Source of the DNA: Actinomycetota bacterium
GTDB lineage: Bacteria > Actinomycetota > Actinomycetes > S36-B12 > UBA5976
Direction: 5' to 3'
Length of the DNA stretch: 9,995 nucleotides
NCBI GenBank assembly: GCA_947447095.1
Contig: CANFIL010000050.1
Location: 1 to 9,995, forward strand
The notes below the pieces were generated by a model, which searched no databases, was not told where the DNA came from, and saw only the letters and a program-made list of their open reading frames with translations. Below, in pieces: positions 1 to 6,548 of this stretch (its first letter is position 1; each line of letters starts with the position of its first letter). A program made the translations under genes and the position numbers.

Positions 1-373
1 CAACACCCTTACGACCCACGATGTAAGGAACTGGCTCTACACCTTCTTCGCGCAATAGTGCGTTGAGGCCTTAGCCTTCCTTGATGATCGCGGATGAGTA
101 AGCGCCAGCAAGACCACGGTCTGCTGTGAGCAGGATGACTGCAGCGCGCTTACGACCCTCTGGAGCTGTAGCGAGCGGATGCTTGCTATTGCCGTGCGTG
201 ACTGCAGCGGAAATAGCGCGCAACAATTCCTGGGTGTACGGCAAAGAAGCGTCAACGCGCTGCTGCGCCTTGACGATACGCGAAGACGCAATGAGTTCCA
301 TTGCCTTCGTGATCTTCTTTGTCGCCTGAACGGACTTAATCCGTCGGCGATAAACCCTGAGTTGTGCGCCCAC
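1..373 (-). CDS. atpG: ATP synthase F1 gamma subunit, partial, interrupted by in-frame stop
   Basis: This would encode the central rotor stalk of F1, which turns inside the alpha3-beta3 ring and couples proton flow to ATP synthesis. The frame starts at a GTG, two bases after the atpA stop. It opens with the family's N-terminal helix (MGAQLRVYRRRI, then QATKKITKAMELIASS) and reaches the conserved TADRGLAGAYSS segment near residues 83-93. A TAA at 71..73 stops it after 100 codons. The same frame then continues without another stop to the window edge for 23 codons, including LLREEGVEPV and YIVGRKGV, which are again ordinary gamma sequence. One substitution (for example from GAA, CAA or AAA) would explain the TAA; there is no frameshift. 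The gene also runs off the window at position 1, so about two thirds is unseen. Identity is certain; whether the stop is a real mutation or a sequence error is unknown. Confidence 0.93.
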
Positions 374-375
374 TG

Positions 376-2007
376 TTAGCCCTGAACCTTCACGATCTGG
401 GTTGGGTCGATGTCGTCAGCTTCAATGGCAGCAACTGGCTCATCGTTGACCAATGAATGGCCAGCGGTGGTTGCGAACTGCTTCTTGAATTCGCCGATTG
501 CCTTTTCGAGCTGACCGATGCTGTCATCTGACAAATCAGTTGTGCTGCGAATGGTCTCGAAGATGCCACCGAGGTTGCGCTCTACGTGATCAAGGAATTC
601 GGTGTCAAAACGACGGATGTCTTCAACTGGAACGTCATCAAGGTTGCCCGAGGTGCCGGCCCATACAGAAACAGCTTCACGCTCCATGGACTGTGGCTGG
701 TACTGGCCCTGCTTCAACAGTTCAACAAGACGTGCGCCGCGCTCAAGCTGAGCCTTCGATGCAGCATCAAGATCGGAACCGAATGCAGCGAATGCTTCGA
801 GCTCACGGAACTGTGCGAGGTCAAGACGTAGACGACCAGCAACCTTCTTCATTGCCTTTGGCTGTGCTGAACCACCAACGCGAGATACCGAAATACCTAC
901 GTTGATAGCAGGACGAACACCTGAGTTGAAGAGGTCTGATTCAAGGAAGCACTGACCGTCGGTGATCGAAATAACGTTAGTCGGAATGTATGCCGATACG
1001 TCATTCGCCTTGGTTTCGATGATTGGAAGACCAGTCATCGAGCCTGCGCCGAGTTCGTTCGAGAGCTTTGCACAACGCTCAAGAAGGCGTGAGTGCAAGT
1101 AGAAAACGTCACCTGGGTAGGCTTCACGGCCTGGCGGACGGCGAAGAAGAAGCGATACCGCGCGGTAAGCCTCAGCTTGCTTTGATAGGTCATCAAAGAT
1201 GATCAGAACGTGTTGGCCGTTGTACATCCAGTGCTGGCCAATTGCCGAACCGGTGTAAGGAGCCAAGTACTTGAAGCCCGCTGGGTCAGATGCTGGAGCA
1301 GCAACGATTGTGGTGTATTCCATCGCGCCGAATTCTTCGAGTGCGCCCTTAACAGCAGCAATCGTTGAACCCTTCTGGCCGATAGCAACGTAGATGCACT
1401 TAACCTGCTTGGTGGGATCGCCCGATTCCCAGTTCTGCTTCTGGTTCAAGATGGTGTCGATTGCAACAGCAGTCTTACCGGTCTGACGGTCACCAATGAT
1501 CAGCTGACGCTGTCCACGACCAATAGCAGTCATAGCGTCAATGGCCTTGAGGCCGGTCAACATTGGTTCCTTAACTGGCTGACGTTCAACAACGGTTGGT
1601 GCCTGCAGTTCAAGAGCACGACGACCCTCTGCTGCGATTGGGCCCTTGCCGTCGATTGGGTTACCTAGTGGGTCAACAACGCGACCTAGGAAGCCATCGC
1701 CAACTGGCACCGAGAGAATCTCGCCAGTGCGCTTTACAACCTGACCTTCGGCGATGCCTGAGCCATCACCTAGGAGCACTGCACCGATTTCGCGAACATC
1801 AAGGTTCAAAGCAAGGCCAAGGAGGCCACCTTCGAACTCAAGAAGTTCGTTTGTCATTGCTGAGTGAAGGCCTTCGACGCGTGCGATACCGTCACCGGTC
1901 TCGGTTACGTGTCCGACTTCCTCACGCGAGGTGCCAGGTGCAAAGGACTCGACATTGCGAGCGATTGCATCGCGGATCTCTTCCGGGCGGATCGAGAGTT
2001 CCGTCAT
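376..2007 (-). CDS. atpA: ATP synthase F1 alpha subunit
   Basis: This is the non-catalytic nucleotide-binding subunit of the F1 hexamer, on the cytoplasmic face of the membrane. At 543 residues it is full length for an actinobacterial alpha. The N-terminal beta barrel (about 1-100) is followed by the P-loop GDRQTGKT at 172-179, a Walker B strand VLIIFDD at 267-273, and the SVSRVGGSAQ segment at 373-382. Arg376 in that segment is the arginine finger offered to the catalytic beta site. The C-terminal helical domain has an acidic tail. The ATG start has an AGGA four to five bases upstream and gives the usual N-terminus (MTELSIRPEEIRDAI). It follows atpH by 36 purine-rich bases and is followed two bases later by atpG, so it sits inside the atp operon. 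Nothing is broken or unusual. Confidence 0.98.
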   Translation of the reverse strand: MTELSIRPEEIRDAIARNVESFAPGTSREEVGHVTETGDGIARVEGLHSAMTNELLEFEGGLLGLALNLDVREIGAVLLGDGSGIAEGQVVKRTGEILSVPVGDGFLGRVVDPLGNPIDGKGPIAAEGRRALELQAPTVVERQPVKEPMLTGLKAIDAMTAIGRGQRQLIIGDRQTGKTAVAIDTILNQKQNWESGDPTKQVKCIYVAIGQKGSTIAAVKGALEEFGAMEYTTIVAAPASDPAGFKYLAPYTGSAIGQHWMYNGQHVLIIFDDLSKQAEAYRAVSLLLRRPPGREAYPGDVFYLHSRLLERCAKLSNELGAGSMTGLPIIETKANDVSAYIPTNVISITDGQCFLESDLFNSGVRPAINVGISVSRVGGSAQPKAMKKVAGRLRLDLAQFRELEAFAAFGSDLDAASKAQLERGARLVELLKQGQYQPQSMEREAVSVWAGTSGNLDDVPVEDIRRFDTEFLDHVERNLGGIFETIRSTTDLSDDSIGQLEKAIGEFKKQFATTAGHSLVNDEPVAAIEADDIDPTQIVKVQG

Positions 2008-2043
2008 GGTGTCCTGCTTTCTTCTCTTCGTTTTATTGGTCTG

Positions 2044-2847
2044 TTAGGCCAGTAGTGATCTACGGGCATGTTCGAGGCGGGTAGCTACGGTGCCGTCGAT
2101 GATTTCTTCACCGAGCTTTACCGAGATGCCTCCGATTACTGAAGGTTCAATTGCAACGTTTACGCGAACCTGCTTGCCAGTGATTTTGGCAAGTGCGGTT
2201 GCAAGACGTGCAGTTTGTGATTCATCAAGTGCAACTGCGCTGGTCACTTCGGCAACTACCTGATTGCGCTGAGCTGCAGCGAGGGCGGTCAGTTGGTCAA
2301 CAACTGAATCCACGCGGCGGCCACGCAAGTTAGCGGCGAAGTAGGCAAGCACGGACTGGGTCGCGGCATCTGCCTTGGCTGCGAGTAGGTCCTTCACAAC
2401 AGCAGCCTTGGAAGCTGATGTCAGTGATGGCGCAGTCAATGTCATCTGAAGTTCAGGCGATGCATCTACTGCACGTCCGAACATAAAGATTTCATCTTCT
2501 ACTCGATCAAGTGAGCCGGAACTCTGAGCAGCGCTGAATGCAGCTTGTGCACCCAGGATCTCGATCGCGTCAATCAAGTCGCGATCTGACGACCAACGAT
2601 TAGCGACAACTTCACCGAGAACCTCGATTGTTGCGACGCTAACTTTGCCACCAAGAATGTCCTTGATGAGGGCCTGGCGTCCAGCAACTGTCTGACCACT
2701 GTCAGCAAGTGTCTGGCGCAATGACTTCTCATCTGCGATGAGCGATGCAACCGCGAATAACTCAAGCGACAAGGTTGACAGATCACCTTGTCGGGAGCCT
2801 AAAGACTCCTGAACTTTTGTCAGACTTCCGCGGGATGCGCCGATCAT
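2044..2847 (-). CDS. atpH: ATP synthase F1 delta subunit
   Basis: Delta sits on top of F1 and joins the alpha subunits to the b-subunit peripheral stalk. The protein has 267 residues, against about 180 in E. coli; the extra length is usual in Actinobacteria and is not a fusion peculiar to this genome. The N-terminal part is helical. The C-terminal region (about 228-267) carries the family signature, EPSVIGGISVKLGEEIIDGT followed by a basic LEHARRSL tail. The ATG overlaps the atpF stop in an ATGA (2844..2847), so the two are probably translationally coupled; no strong ribosome binding site stands in front of it. The stop is TAA, 36 bases before atpA. The identification is firm from the C-terminal signature together with the position between atpF and atpA. 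Confidence 0.95.
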   Translation of the reverse strand: MIGASRGSLTKVQESLGSRQGDLSTLSLELFAVASLIADEKSLRQTLADSGQTVAGRQALIKDILGGKVSVATIEVLGEVVANRWSSDRDLIDAIEILGAQAAFSAAQSSGSLDRVEDEIFMFGRAVDASPELQMTLTAPSLTSASKAAVVKDLLAAKADAATQSVLAYFAANLRGRRVDSVVDQLTALAAAQRNQVVAEVTSAVALDESQTARLATALAKITGKQVRVNVAIEPSVIGGISVKLGEEIIDGTVATRLEHARRSLLA

Positions 2848-3383
2848 TTGTTTGCTGCCTGCGCTTCCAAGTCAGTGATGAAGCGGTCCACTGTGGCACG
2901 AGCACGAGCATCGTCAGAGAGCGTTTCGCCCACGACTTTGCCTGCAAGAGTTAGCGCCAGGTCGCTTACATCGCGGCGTAGCGATGTCAATGCCTGTGCA
3001 CGTTCGGCCTCCATTTGTGCTTGAGCACGCTCGGTGACAGCAGCAGCGGCAGCTGTTGCTTCACTCTTTGCGGCGTCAATCATGGCGGTCTTCTCTGCTT
3101 GTGCTTGAGCACGAATGTTCGCAGCTTCGGTACGGGCTTCGGCCAGTTGCGCACGGTACTGATCAAGAAGGGCTGTTGCCTCTGCTTGTGAGTCCTCTGC
3201 ACGCTTCAGGCCACCCTCAATTGCATCCGCGCGCTCTTCAAGAGTCTTGTTGATCGCAGGGAATGCGAACTTTGCAAGCATGAAGAAGACGATGGCAAAT
3301 GCAATCGTGCCGATGATCAGTTCATCGAGCGGAACCCGCAGGATGTTCTGCTGCTCGGCTTCCGAGGCAAGAATGTGAATCAC
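2844..3383 (-). CDS. atpF: ATP synthase Fo b subunit
   Basis: This is the peripheral stalk subunit, which anchors the stator in the membrane and reaches up to delta. It has 179 residues. A short N-terminal segment is followed by one membrane helix at about 22-42 (IIGTIAFAIVFFMLAKFAF), then the conserved INKTLEERADAI turn and a long Ala/Glu/Gln-rich coiled coil to about residue 150. The start is taken as GTG at 3383..3381, because a good AAAGGAC ribosome binding site ends seven bases upstream (3391..3397); no ATG serves this frame nearby. It lies 20 bases after atpE and shares an ATGA overlap with atpH. Only one b-type gene is seen here, so the stalk would be a b homodimer unless a second b gene lies elsewhere. 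Confidence 0.96.
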   Translation of the reverse strand: MIHILASEAEQQNILRVPLDELIIGTIAFAIVFFMLAKFAFPAINKTLEERADAIEGGLKRAEDSQAEATALLDQYRAQLAEARTEAANIRAQAQAEKTAMIDAAKSEATAAAAAVTERAQAQMEAERAQALTSLRRDVSDLALTLAGKVVGETLSDDARARATVDRFITDLEAQAANK

Positions 3384-3390
3384 GAGATAA

Positions 3391-3397
3391 GTCCTTT
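3391..3397 (-). promoter_or_regulatory. Ribosome binding site deciding the GTG start of atpF
   Basis: The sequence AAAGGAC on the minus strand ends seven bases before the GTG at 3383..3381. It supports this non-ATG codon as the atpF start. Confidence 0.75.
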
Positions 3398-3403
3398 AAG
3401 GGA

Positions 3404-3631
3404 TTACTTACCGAATACGAATGGAACGACGAAGCCGATCAGAGCCAAAGCTTCAGCAAGCGCGAAGCCAAGAATCATGTTCTGGCGGATAACACCGTAG
3501 GCCTCAGGCTGGCGGGCAATTGCCTGCACACCTTGACCGAAGATGATGCCGATACCGATGCCAGGACCGATAGCTGCAAGACCGTAGCCGATGGAGCCTA
3601 GTGAGCCCGTTACTTCTGCAAGAAGCGACAT
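3404..3631 (-). CDS. atpE: ATP synthase Fo c subunit (proteolipid)
   Basis: The c subunit forms the membrane rotor ring that carries ions past subunit a. The product has 75 residues and is a two-helix hairpin. Helix 1 contains a glycine-rich stretch (GPGIGIGII, 22-30), the polar loop carries ARQPEA (39-44), and helix 2 has the essential carboxylate at Glu60 in FALAEALAL. The residue after Glu60 is alanine and the helix 1 position usually taken by glutamine in sodium-binding rings is not glutamine, so a proton-type ring is the better reading. The ATG is preceded by a strong AAGGA with ideal seven-base spacing. A 95-base gap separates it from atpB and 20 bases separate it from atpF. The length and all key residues are normal. 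Confidence 0.97.
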   Translation of the reverse strand: MSLLAEVTGSLGSIGYGLAAIGPGIGIGIIFGQGVQAIARQPEAYGVIRQNMILGFALAEALALIGFVVPFVFGK

Positions 3632-3638
3632 AACTTAT

Positions 3639-3643
3639 TCCTT
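3639..3643 (-). promoter_or_regulatory. Strong ribosome binding site of atpE
   Basis: AAGGA on the minus strand lies seven bases before the atpE ATG. Upstream is an A-rich, probably unstructured stretch (about 3679-3697), a layout that favours heavy translation of the multi-copy c subunit. Confidence 0.7.
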
Positions 3644-3698
3644 CTGTCGAGAGCTAGAGGCTTGTCCCCTAACCCAGGTTTTGTTATTTAGTTATTCC

Positions 3699-3719
3699 GT
3701 CCGAGACATTGGTCTCGAC
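3699..3719 (-). promoter_or_regulatory. Hairpin in the atpB-atpE gap
   Basis: On the minus strand, GTC and GAGAC (3719..3712) can pair with GTCTC and GAC (3707..3703 and 3701..3699). This gives eight base pairs with one bulged base at 3702 and a four-base loop. It starts eight bases after the atpB stop. No T-run follows (the next bases are GGAATAACTAAATAAC), so it is not a good intrinsic terminator. A role in RNA processing or stability, or in insulating the atpE translation start, is inferred. Confidence 0.45.
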
Positions 3720-3726
3720 CGAAGTC

Positions 3727-4560
3727 TTAGTGTTCTCCGTGAATCGAGCCGCCGATGTACACCGCAGCAAGAAGCGTGAAGATGAATGCCTGAAGACCTT
3801 GAATGAACATTTCGAAGCCGGTCAGGACAACTGTGACGCCAAATGATGTTGCTGAACCCAAGATGCCGATCACTGACGGAGACAGCAAGTACCAAGCACC
3901 CACGGTGAACGTCGTAATGAGCAAGTGGCCCGCGAACATGTTGGCGAACAAACGGATTGACTGCGTCACTGGACGAGTCACAAAAAGCTGAAGTAGTTCA
4001 AGTGGGGTAAGCAGTACATACATTGCCTTTGGCACGCCTGGAGGGAATGCGGCGTCCGTGATGAACTTTGTTCCTTGGTGCTTGAAGCCCAGGAACATGT
4101 ATGTGAAGTACACGATCAATGTCAGAGCAACAGGGAAAGCCAAGCTCGACATGATTGGGAATTGTGCGCCTGGAACTACACCCATGAGGTTGGAGATCCA
4201 GACAAAGAAGAAAAGTGAGGTAAGGAATGGAACGAACTTGTCGCCATCCTTGCCGATAACTTCGCGGGCGATCTGATCGCGCACAAAGGTGTAAGCCATT
4301 TCGCCAAGCGCTTGCAATTTGCCAGGCACAAGTTTTGGAGAGCGGAAGGCACTCATAAAGAATGCGATAACAACTGTTGCTACGAGGGCAACAAGGATGA
4401 CTGCCTTGGAGATTGTGAAATCCATGCCGAAGATGTTGAGCGTTGCATATGGCTCAAGGAAAAAGATATCGGCGCTAGGAGCGGGGAAACCACAGCCGTT
4501 ATCACCATTGAGGTGACAACTTTCTGCGGCAACGCTGCCTACAGCGGTGAAGACGCTCAT
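3727..4560 (-). CDS. atpB: ATP synthase Fo a subunit
   Basis: Subunit a is the stator channel that delivers protons to and from the c ring. The protein has 277 residues with five or more hydrophobic helices. The essential arginine is Arg203 in the segment SIRLFANMFAGHLL (201-214), equivalent to E. coli aArg210; the late helix with ExxxxxLQAFIFTLL (250-264) is also present. The N-terminus carries two cysteines (15 and 23) ahead of GFPAPSADIF, a pattern common in actinobacterial a subunits. The ATG begins three bases after the stop of the AtpZ-like gene. A GGAGG at 4573-4577, inside that upstream gene, is spaced 12 bases from the ATG, which is rather long. The gene is intact and its role is secure. 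Confidence 0.97.
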   Translation of the reverse strand: MSVFTAVGSVAAESCHLNGDNGCGFPAPSADIFFLEPYATLNIFGMDFTISKAVILVALVATVVIAFFMSAFRSPKLVPGKLQALGEMAYTFVRDQIAREVIGKDGDKFVPFLTSLFFFVWISNLMGVVPGAQFPIMSSLAFPVALTLIVYFTYMFLGFKHQGTKFITDAAFPPGVPKAMYVLLTPLELLQLFVTRPVTQSIRLFANMFAGHLLITTFTVGAWYLLSPSVIGILGSATSFGVTVVLTGFEMFIQGLQAFIFTLLAAVYIGGSIHGEH

Positions 4561-4563
4561 CGC

Positions 4564-4827
4564 TTACGGATTCCTCCGGTCACTCGTAGTGGTGCTGCGA
4601 CTCATTGCCGAAACACGTGCGTATGTGATGTACAACGCGAGAACCATTCCAAGGAGTAGACCCGCGGCCATGAAAGCTGCTTGGTGTCCGAGCCAACGCC
4701 CGACTAACCATCCAAGCCCGCCATACAGAAGCATCCCCGCGGTCAATGTACTGACGGAACGCCAGGCCATATCGGCAGTTTGTCGACTGTCGTCGCTATT
4801 GGGGAATTTAGCGTCCGGTGCCTTCAT
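4564..4827 (-). CDS. AtpZ/AtpI-family small membrane protein
   Basis: This is an 87-residue protein with a hydrophilic N-terminus (1-22) and two hydrophobic helices, about 27-47 (TAGMLLYGGLGWLVGRWLG) and 50-70 (AAFMAAGLLLGMVLALYITY), followed by a short Ser/Thr/Arg-rich tail. The glycine-patterned first helix ending in GRWLG and the GLLLGM motif in the second match what is known of the AtpZ group (putative F1Fo subunit, once proposed to carry divalent cations). Its position directly before atpB, three bases away, supports a helper role in Fo assembly or c-ring formation. The ATG at 4827 has no clear ribosome binding site and lies 25 bases after the preceding stop; Met20 is an alternative start but is no better supported. 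The family call is moderate and the function is inferred. Confidence 0.7.
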   Translation of the reverse strand: MKAPDAKFPNSDDSRQTADMAWRSVSTLTAGMLLYGGLGWLVGRWLGHQAAFMAAGLLLGMVLALYITYARVSAMSRSTTTSDRRNP

Positions 4828-4852
4828 TGCATCGCTAGGTTAGCAGGTAATT

Positions 4853-5317
4853 TCACTGTTGGTGATATGGGGGTCGGTCGTCGGTTGGGGTGTAGGTCGG
4901 TCCGGATCCGGGTTCGACATACAAGACCTTCTCGGAACCGAACGCCCATACTTCTGCCCCAGTCCAGACCAGGGTGCAAACCAAGACTGAAAGTGCAAAA
5001 ACCTTGGTATCAAAAGCTGTGGTGTTCTTGAAAACTAACAACAATCCGAACAAAACTGCGATCTTGACCAAGTACATGGTCAAAGCGACTGTCATCGCCA
5101 TCGTTGGGTTGGTACGCAGCACACGATTAAGGAGGACCTGACCGATGGTGAAGAAGATCACCACGATGGCTGCGCCGAATGCAGCGCCGATCATGCCGGG
5201 CGTGCCCTTGAGGACTGATGCGGCGATCGTGACGATGACACCGGCAATGGCTGTTGGCACGGCTGCCTTGATGATGATGTTGTTTCCACTCACGTACCAA
5301 GTCTGGCACACCTGCAA
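4853..5317 (-). CDS. atpI: ATP synthase protein I (AtpI), actinobacterial type
   Basis: This is a four-helix membrane protein of up to 154 residues. Helices lie at about 19-36, 41-63, 73-97 and 105-128. The segment TTAFDTKVFALSVL followed by LVWTGAEVWAFG resembles actinobacterial proteins annotated as AtpI, which sit at the head of atp operons and are thought to help assemble or stabilise the c ring. The start is unsettled. The longest form begins at TTG (5317), 11 bases after the previous stop, with a poorly spaced CAGGA. A GTG at 5293..5291 would trim eight residues but also lacks a binding site. No hydrophobic segment is lost either way. The C-terminal tail is Pro/Tyr/Asp-rich. It is followed 25 bases later by the AtpZ-like gene. 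Confidence 0.72.
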   Translation of the reverse strand: MQVCQTWYVSGNNIIIKAAVPTAIAGVIVTIAASVLKGTPGMIGAAFGAAIVVIFFTIGQVLLNRVLRTNPTMAMTVALTMYLVKIAVLFGLLLVFKNTTAFDTKVFALSVLVCTLVWTGAEVWAFGSEKVLYVEPGSGPTYTPTDDRPPYHQQ

Positions 5318-5328
5318 GCGCAGTGAAA

Positions 5329-6444
5329 CTATCCTGAAATTTCTTGCAATGCGCCGATTGATGCAGCATCCGCAGGTGGGTGCTTAACCCACATCCCTAA
5401 ACAGACCGCAGCAATTGCAATGGCAAGAACAGTGATCCATAGCGGAATAAAGGCGGTACTCACCGCACCGAATGCAATCACCGCAGTAAACGTCGTCATG
5501 ATCAAGACCGCTCGCTCTTGCCCATGTCCAAGTGCTAGCAAACGGTGATGCAAATGAAGTTTGTCTGGAGCAAACGGAGATCGACCACTGCGAGTTCGGC
5601 GAAGGACGGCAAGTATGAGATCAAGAAGCGGCACTGCCAAAACTGAGAACGGAAGCAAGACCGGCAAAAAGACTGGCAAGAGCGCTCCGCCGCTTACTCC
5701 CCCAGGATCGACTTGGCCTGTCACCATGATGGAGCTGGCGGCCAACATAAGGCCGATCAACATCGAGCCGGTATCGCCCATAAATATTCGAGCGCGATAC
5801 CAATTGTGTGGCAAGAATCCTGCGCACACTCCGACCAAAGCTGCGGACACCAAAGTTGCAAGAGCTGCACGCTGATAGCCATTCGCCACCGACAAGAAAT
5901 ATGAATATGCAAAGAATGCTGCAGCACCTACGCCAACAATGCTGGCAGCAAGACCGTCGAGACCATCAACCATGTTGACTGCATTGATGCTAACCAGAAC
6001 GACAAATACTGTGACGAGTACCGACAACGATGGATCAAGAATGTAGGTGCCATTAATCGGCAGCCACACAAACGTGACACCTTGCATTGCCATCACACTT
6101 GCAGCAAGTACTTGACCAACAAGTTTGGTTGGTGCATCGAGTGCCCAACGGTCGTCTGCAAGACCAAGAGCAAGAATGATGAGCGCTCCGAGTGCCAGTG
6201 CAGTGATCTGCTTTCGATCATTAAAGATCGTGCTCATCAGTGGCAGATGTGCTGCGACCATTACAGCAACGCACAGACCACCAAACATGGCTAACCCACC
6301 CCAACGCGGCGTCGTGGATTTATGAACGTCTCGATCGCGTACTTGGGCCATCGCGCCAAAGCGAATAGCAAGGACGCGCGCGAGTGGAGTCAGCAAATAC
6401 GTGGCTGCGGCAGCAGCGGCCAGACATAAAAGGTACTCACGCAT
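5329..6444 (-). CDS. wecA: WecA/TagO-type undecaprenyl-phosphate sugar-1-phosphate transferase
   Basis: This is a polytopic membrane enzyme of the MraY/WecA superfamily. It moves a sugar-1-phosphate, most likely GlcNAc-1-P from UDP-GlcNAc, onto a polyprenyl phosphate carrier and so starts a cell-wall polymer or glycan. The 371 residues hold about ten hydrophobic helices and the family motifs in order: DRDVHKSTTPRWGG (37-50), the metal-binding pair Asp97-Asp98 in GLADDRW, NMVDGLDGLA (157-166), FMGDTGS (221-227) and the HLHHRLLALGH loop (297-307). That histidine-rich loop follows PDK and marks the WecA/TagO branch rather than MraY. The ATG at 6444 has no ribosome binding site but lies six bases after a TACGCT box, consistent with a leaderless message. 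AtpI follows after 11 bases, so the gene probably heads the atp transcription unit. The exact donor sugar cannot be read from sequence. Confidence 0.88.
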   Translation of the reverse strand: MREYLLCLAAAAAATYLLTPLARVLAIRFGAMAQVRDRDVHKSTTPRWGGLAMFGGLCVAVMVAAHLPLMSTIFNDRKQITALALGALIILALGLADDRWALDAPTKLVGQVLAASVMAMQGVTFVWLPINGTYILDPSLSVLVTVFVVLVSINAVNMVDGLDGLAASIVGVGAAAFFAYSYFLSVANGYQRAALATLVSAALVGVCAGFLPHNWYRARIFMGDTGSMLIGLMLAASSIMVTGQVDPGGVSGGALLPVFLPVLLPFSVLAVPLLDLILAVLRRTRSGRSPFAPDKLHLHHRLLALGHGQERAVLIMTTFTAVIAFGAVSTAFIPLWITVLAIAIAAVCLGMWVKHPPADAASIGALQEISG

Positions 6445-6450
6445 AGGGAA

Positions 6451-6456
6451 AGCGTA
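6451..6456 (-). promoter_or_regulatory. Candidate -10 box for a leaderless wecA-atp transcript
   Basis: TACGCT on the minus strand fits the actinobacterial TANNNT -10 pattern. It is followed by exactly six bases and then the wecA ATG, so transcription would begin at or next to the start codon. No clear -35 box is visible. The site lies just past the glyA terminator, where a new promoter is needed. Confidence 0.5.
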
Positions 6457-6480
6457 GACCCCTAATCACACGAAATATCG

Positions 6481-6518
6481 AAAAGTGGCGCCTCCCCATG
6501 TATAGGAAGGCGCCACTT
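6481..6518 (-). terminator. Intrinsic terminator of glyA
   Basis: The arms AAGTGGCGCCT (6518..6508) and AGGCGCCACTT (6493..6483) form a perfect 11-base-pair GC-rich stem. Two further G-C pairs are possible past one mismatch, leaving a short loop. The second arm runs straight into a TTTT on the minus strand. It lies 30 bases after the glyA stop and before the wecA promoter, so it should separate the two transcription units. The plus-strand side has no comparable T-run. Confidence 0.9.
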
Positions 6519-6548
6519 CAACGACTTTTAGAAACTAATTCATCCAAT

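Noticed and set aside
1..73. A frameshift as the cause of the short gamma reading frame
   Set aside because: The recognisable gamma sequence before and after the TAA is in the same frame, so a substitution rather than an insertion or deletion is indicated.
71..73. Programmed stop-codon recoding of TAA to an amino acid
   Set aside because: TAA ends many genes in this window, no recoding structure or signal is apparent, and such use of TAA is not known in this phylum.
498..905. 135-codon plus-strand open frame
   Set aside because: It lies antisense to atpA and reads as Cys/Arg/Gln-rich nonsense with no family resemblance, so it is a shadow of a conserved gene.
1596..2084. 162-codon plus-strand open frame, the longest on that strand
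   Set aside because: It is antisense to the start of atpA and the end of atpH, has a low-complexity Arg/Leu/Ser composition, and has no supported start or neighbours on its strand.
2044..2847. Long delta subunit as a novel gene fusion
   Set aside because: About 270 residues is the usual length of the actinobacterial delta subunit, so the extra N-terminal part is expected.
6483..6518. Inverted repeat as an insertion-element end or protein binding site
   Set aside because: The 11-base-pair GC-rich stem followed directly by TTTT just after the glyA stop is fully explained as an intrinsic terminator; there is no transposase or target duplication.
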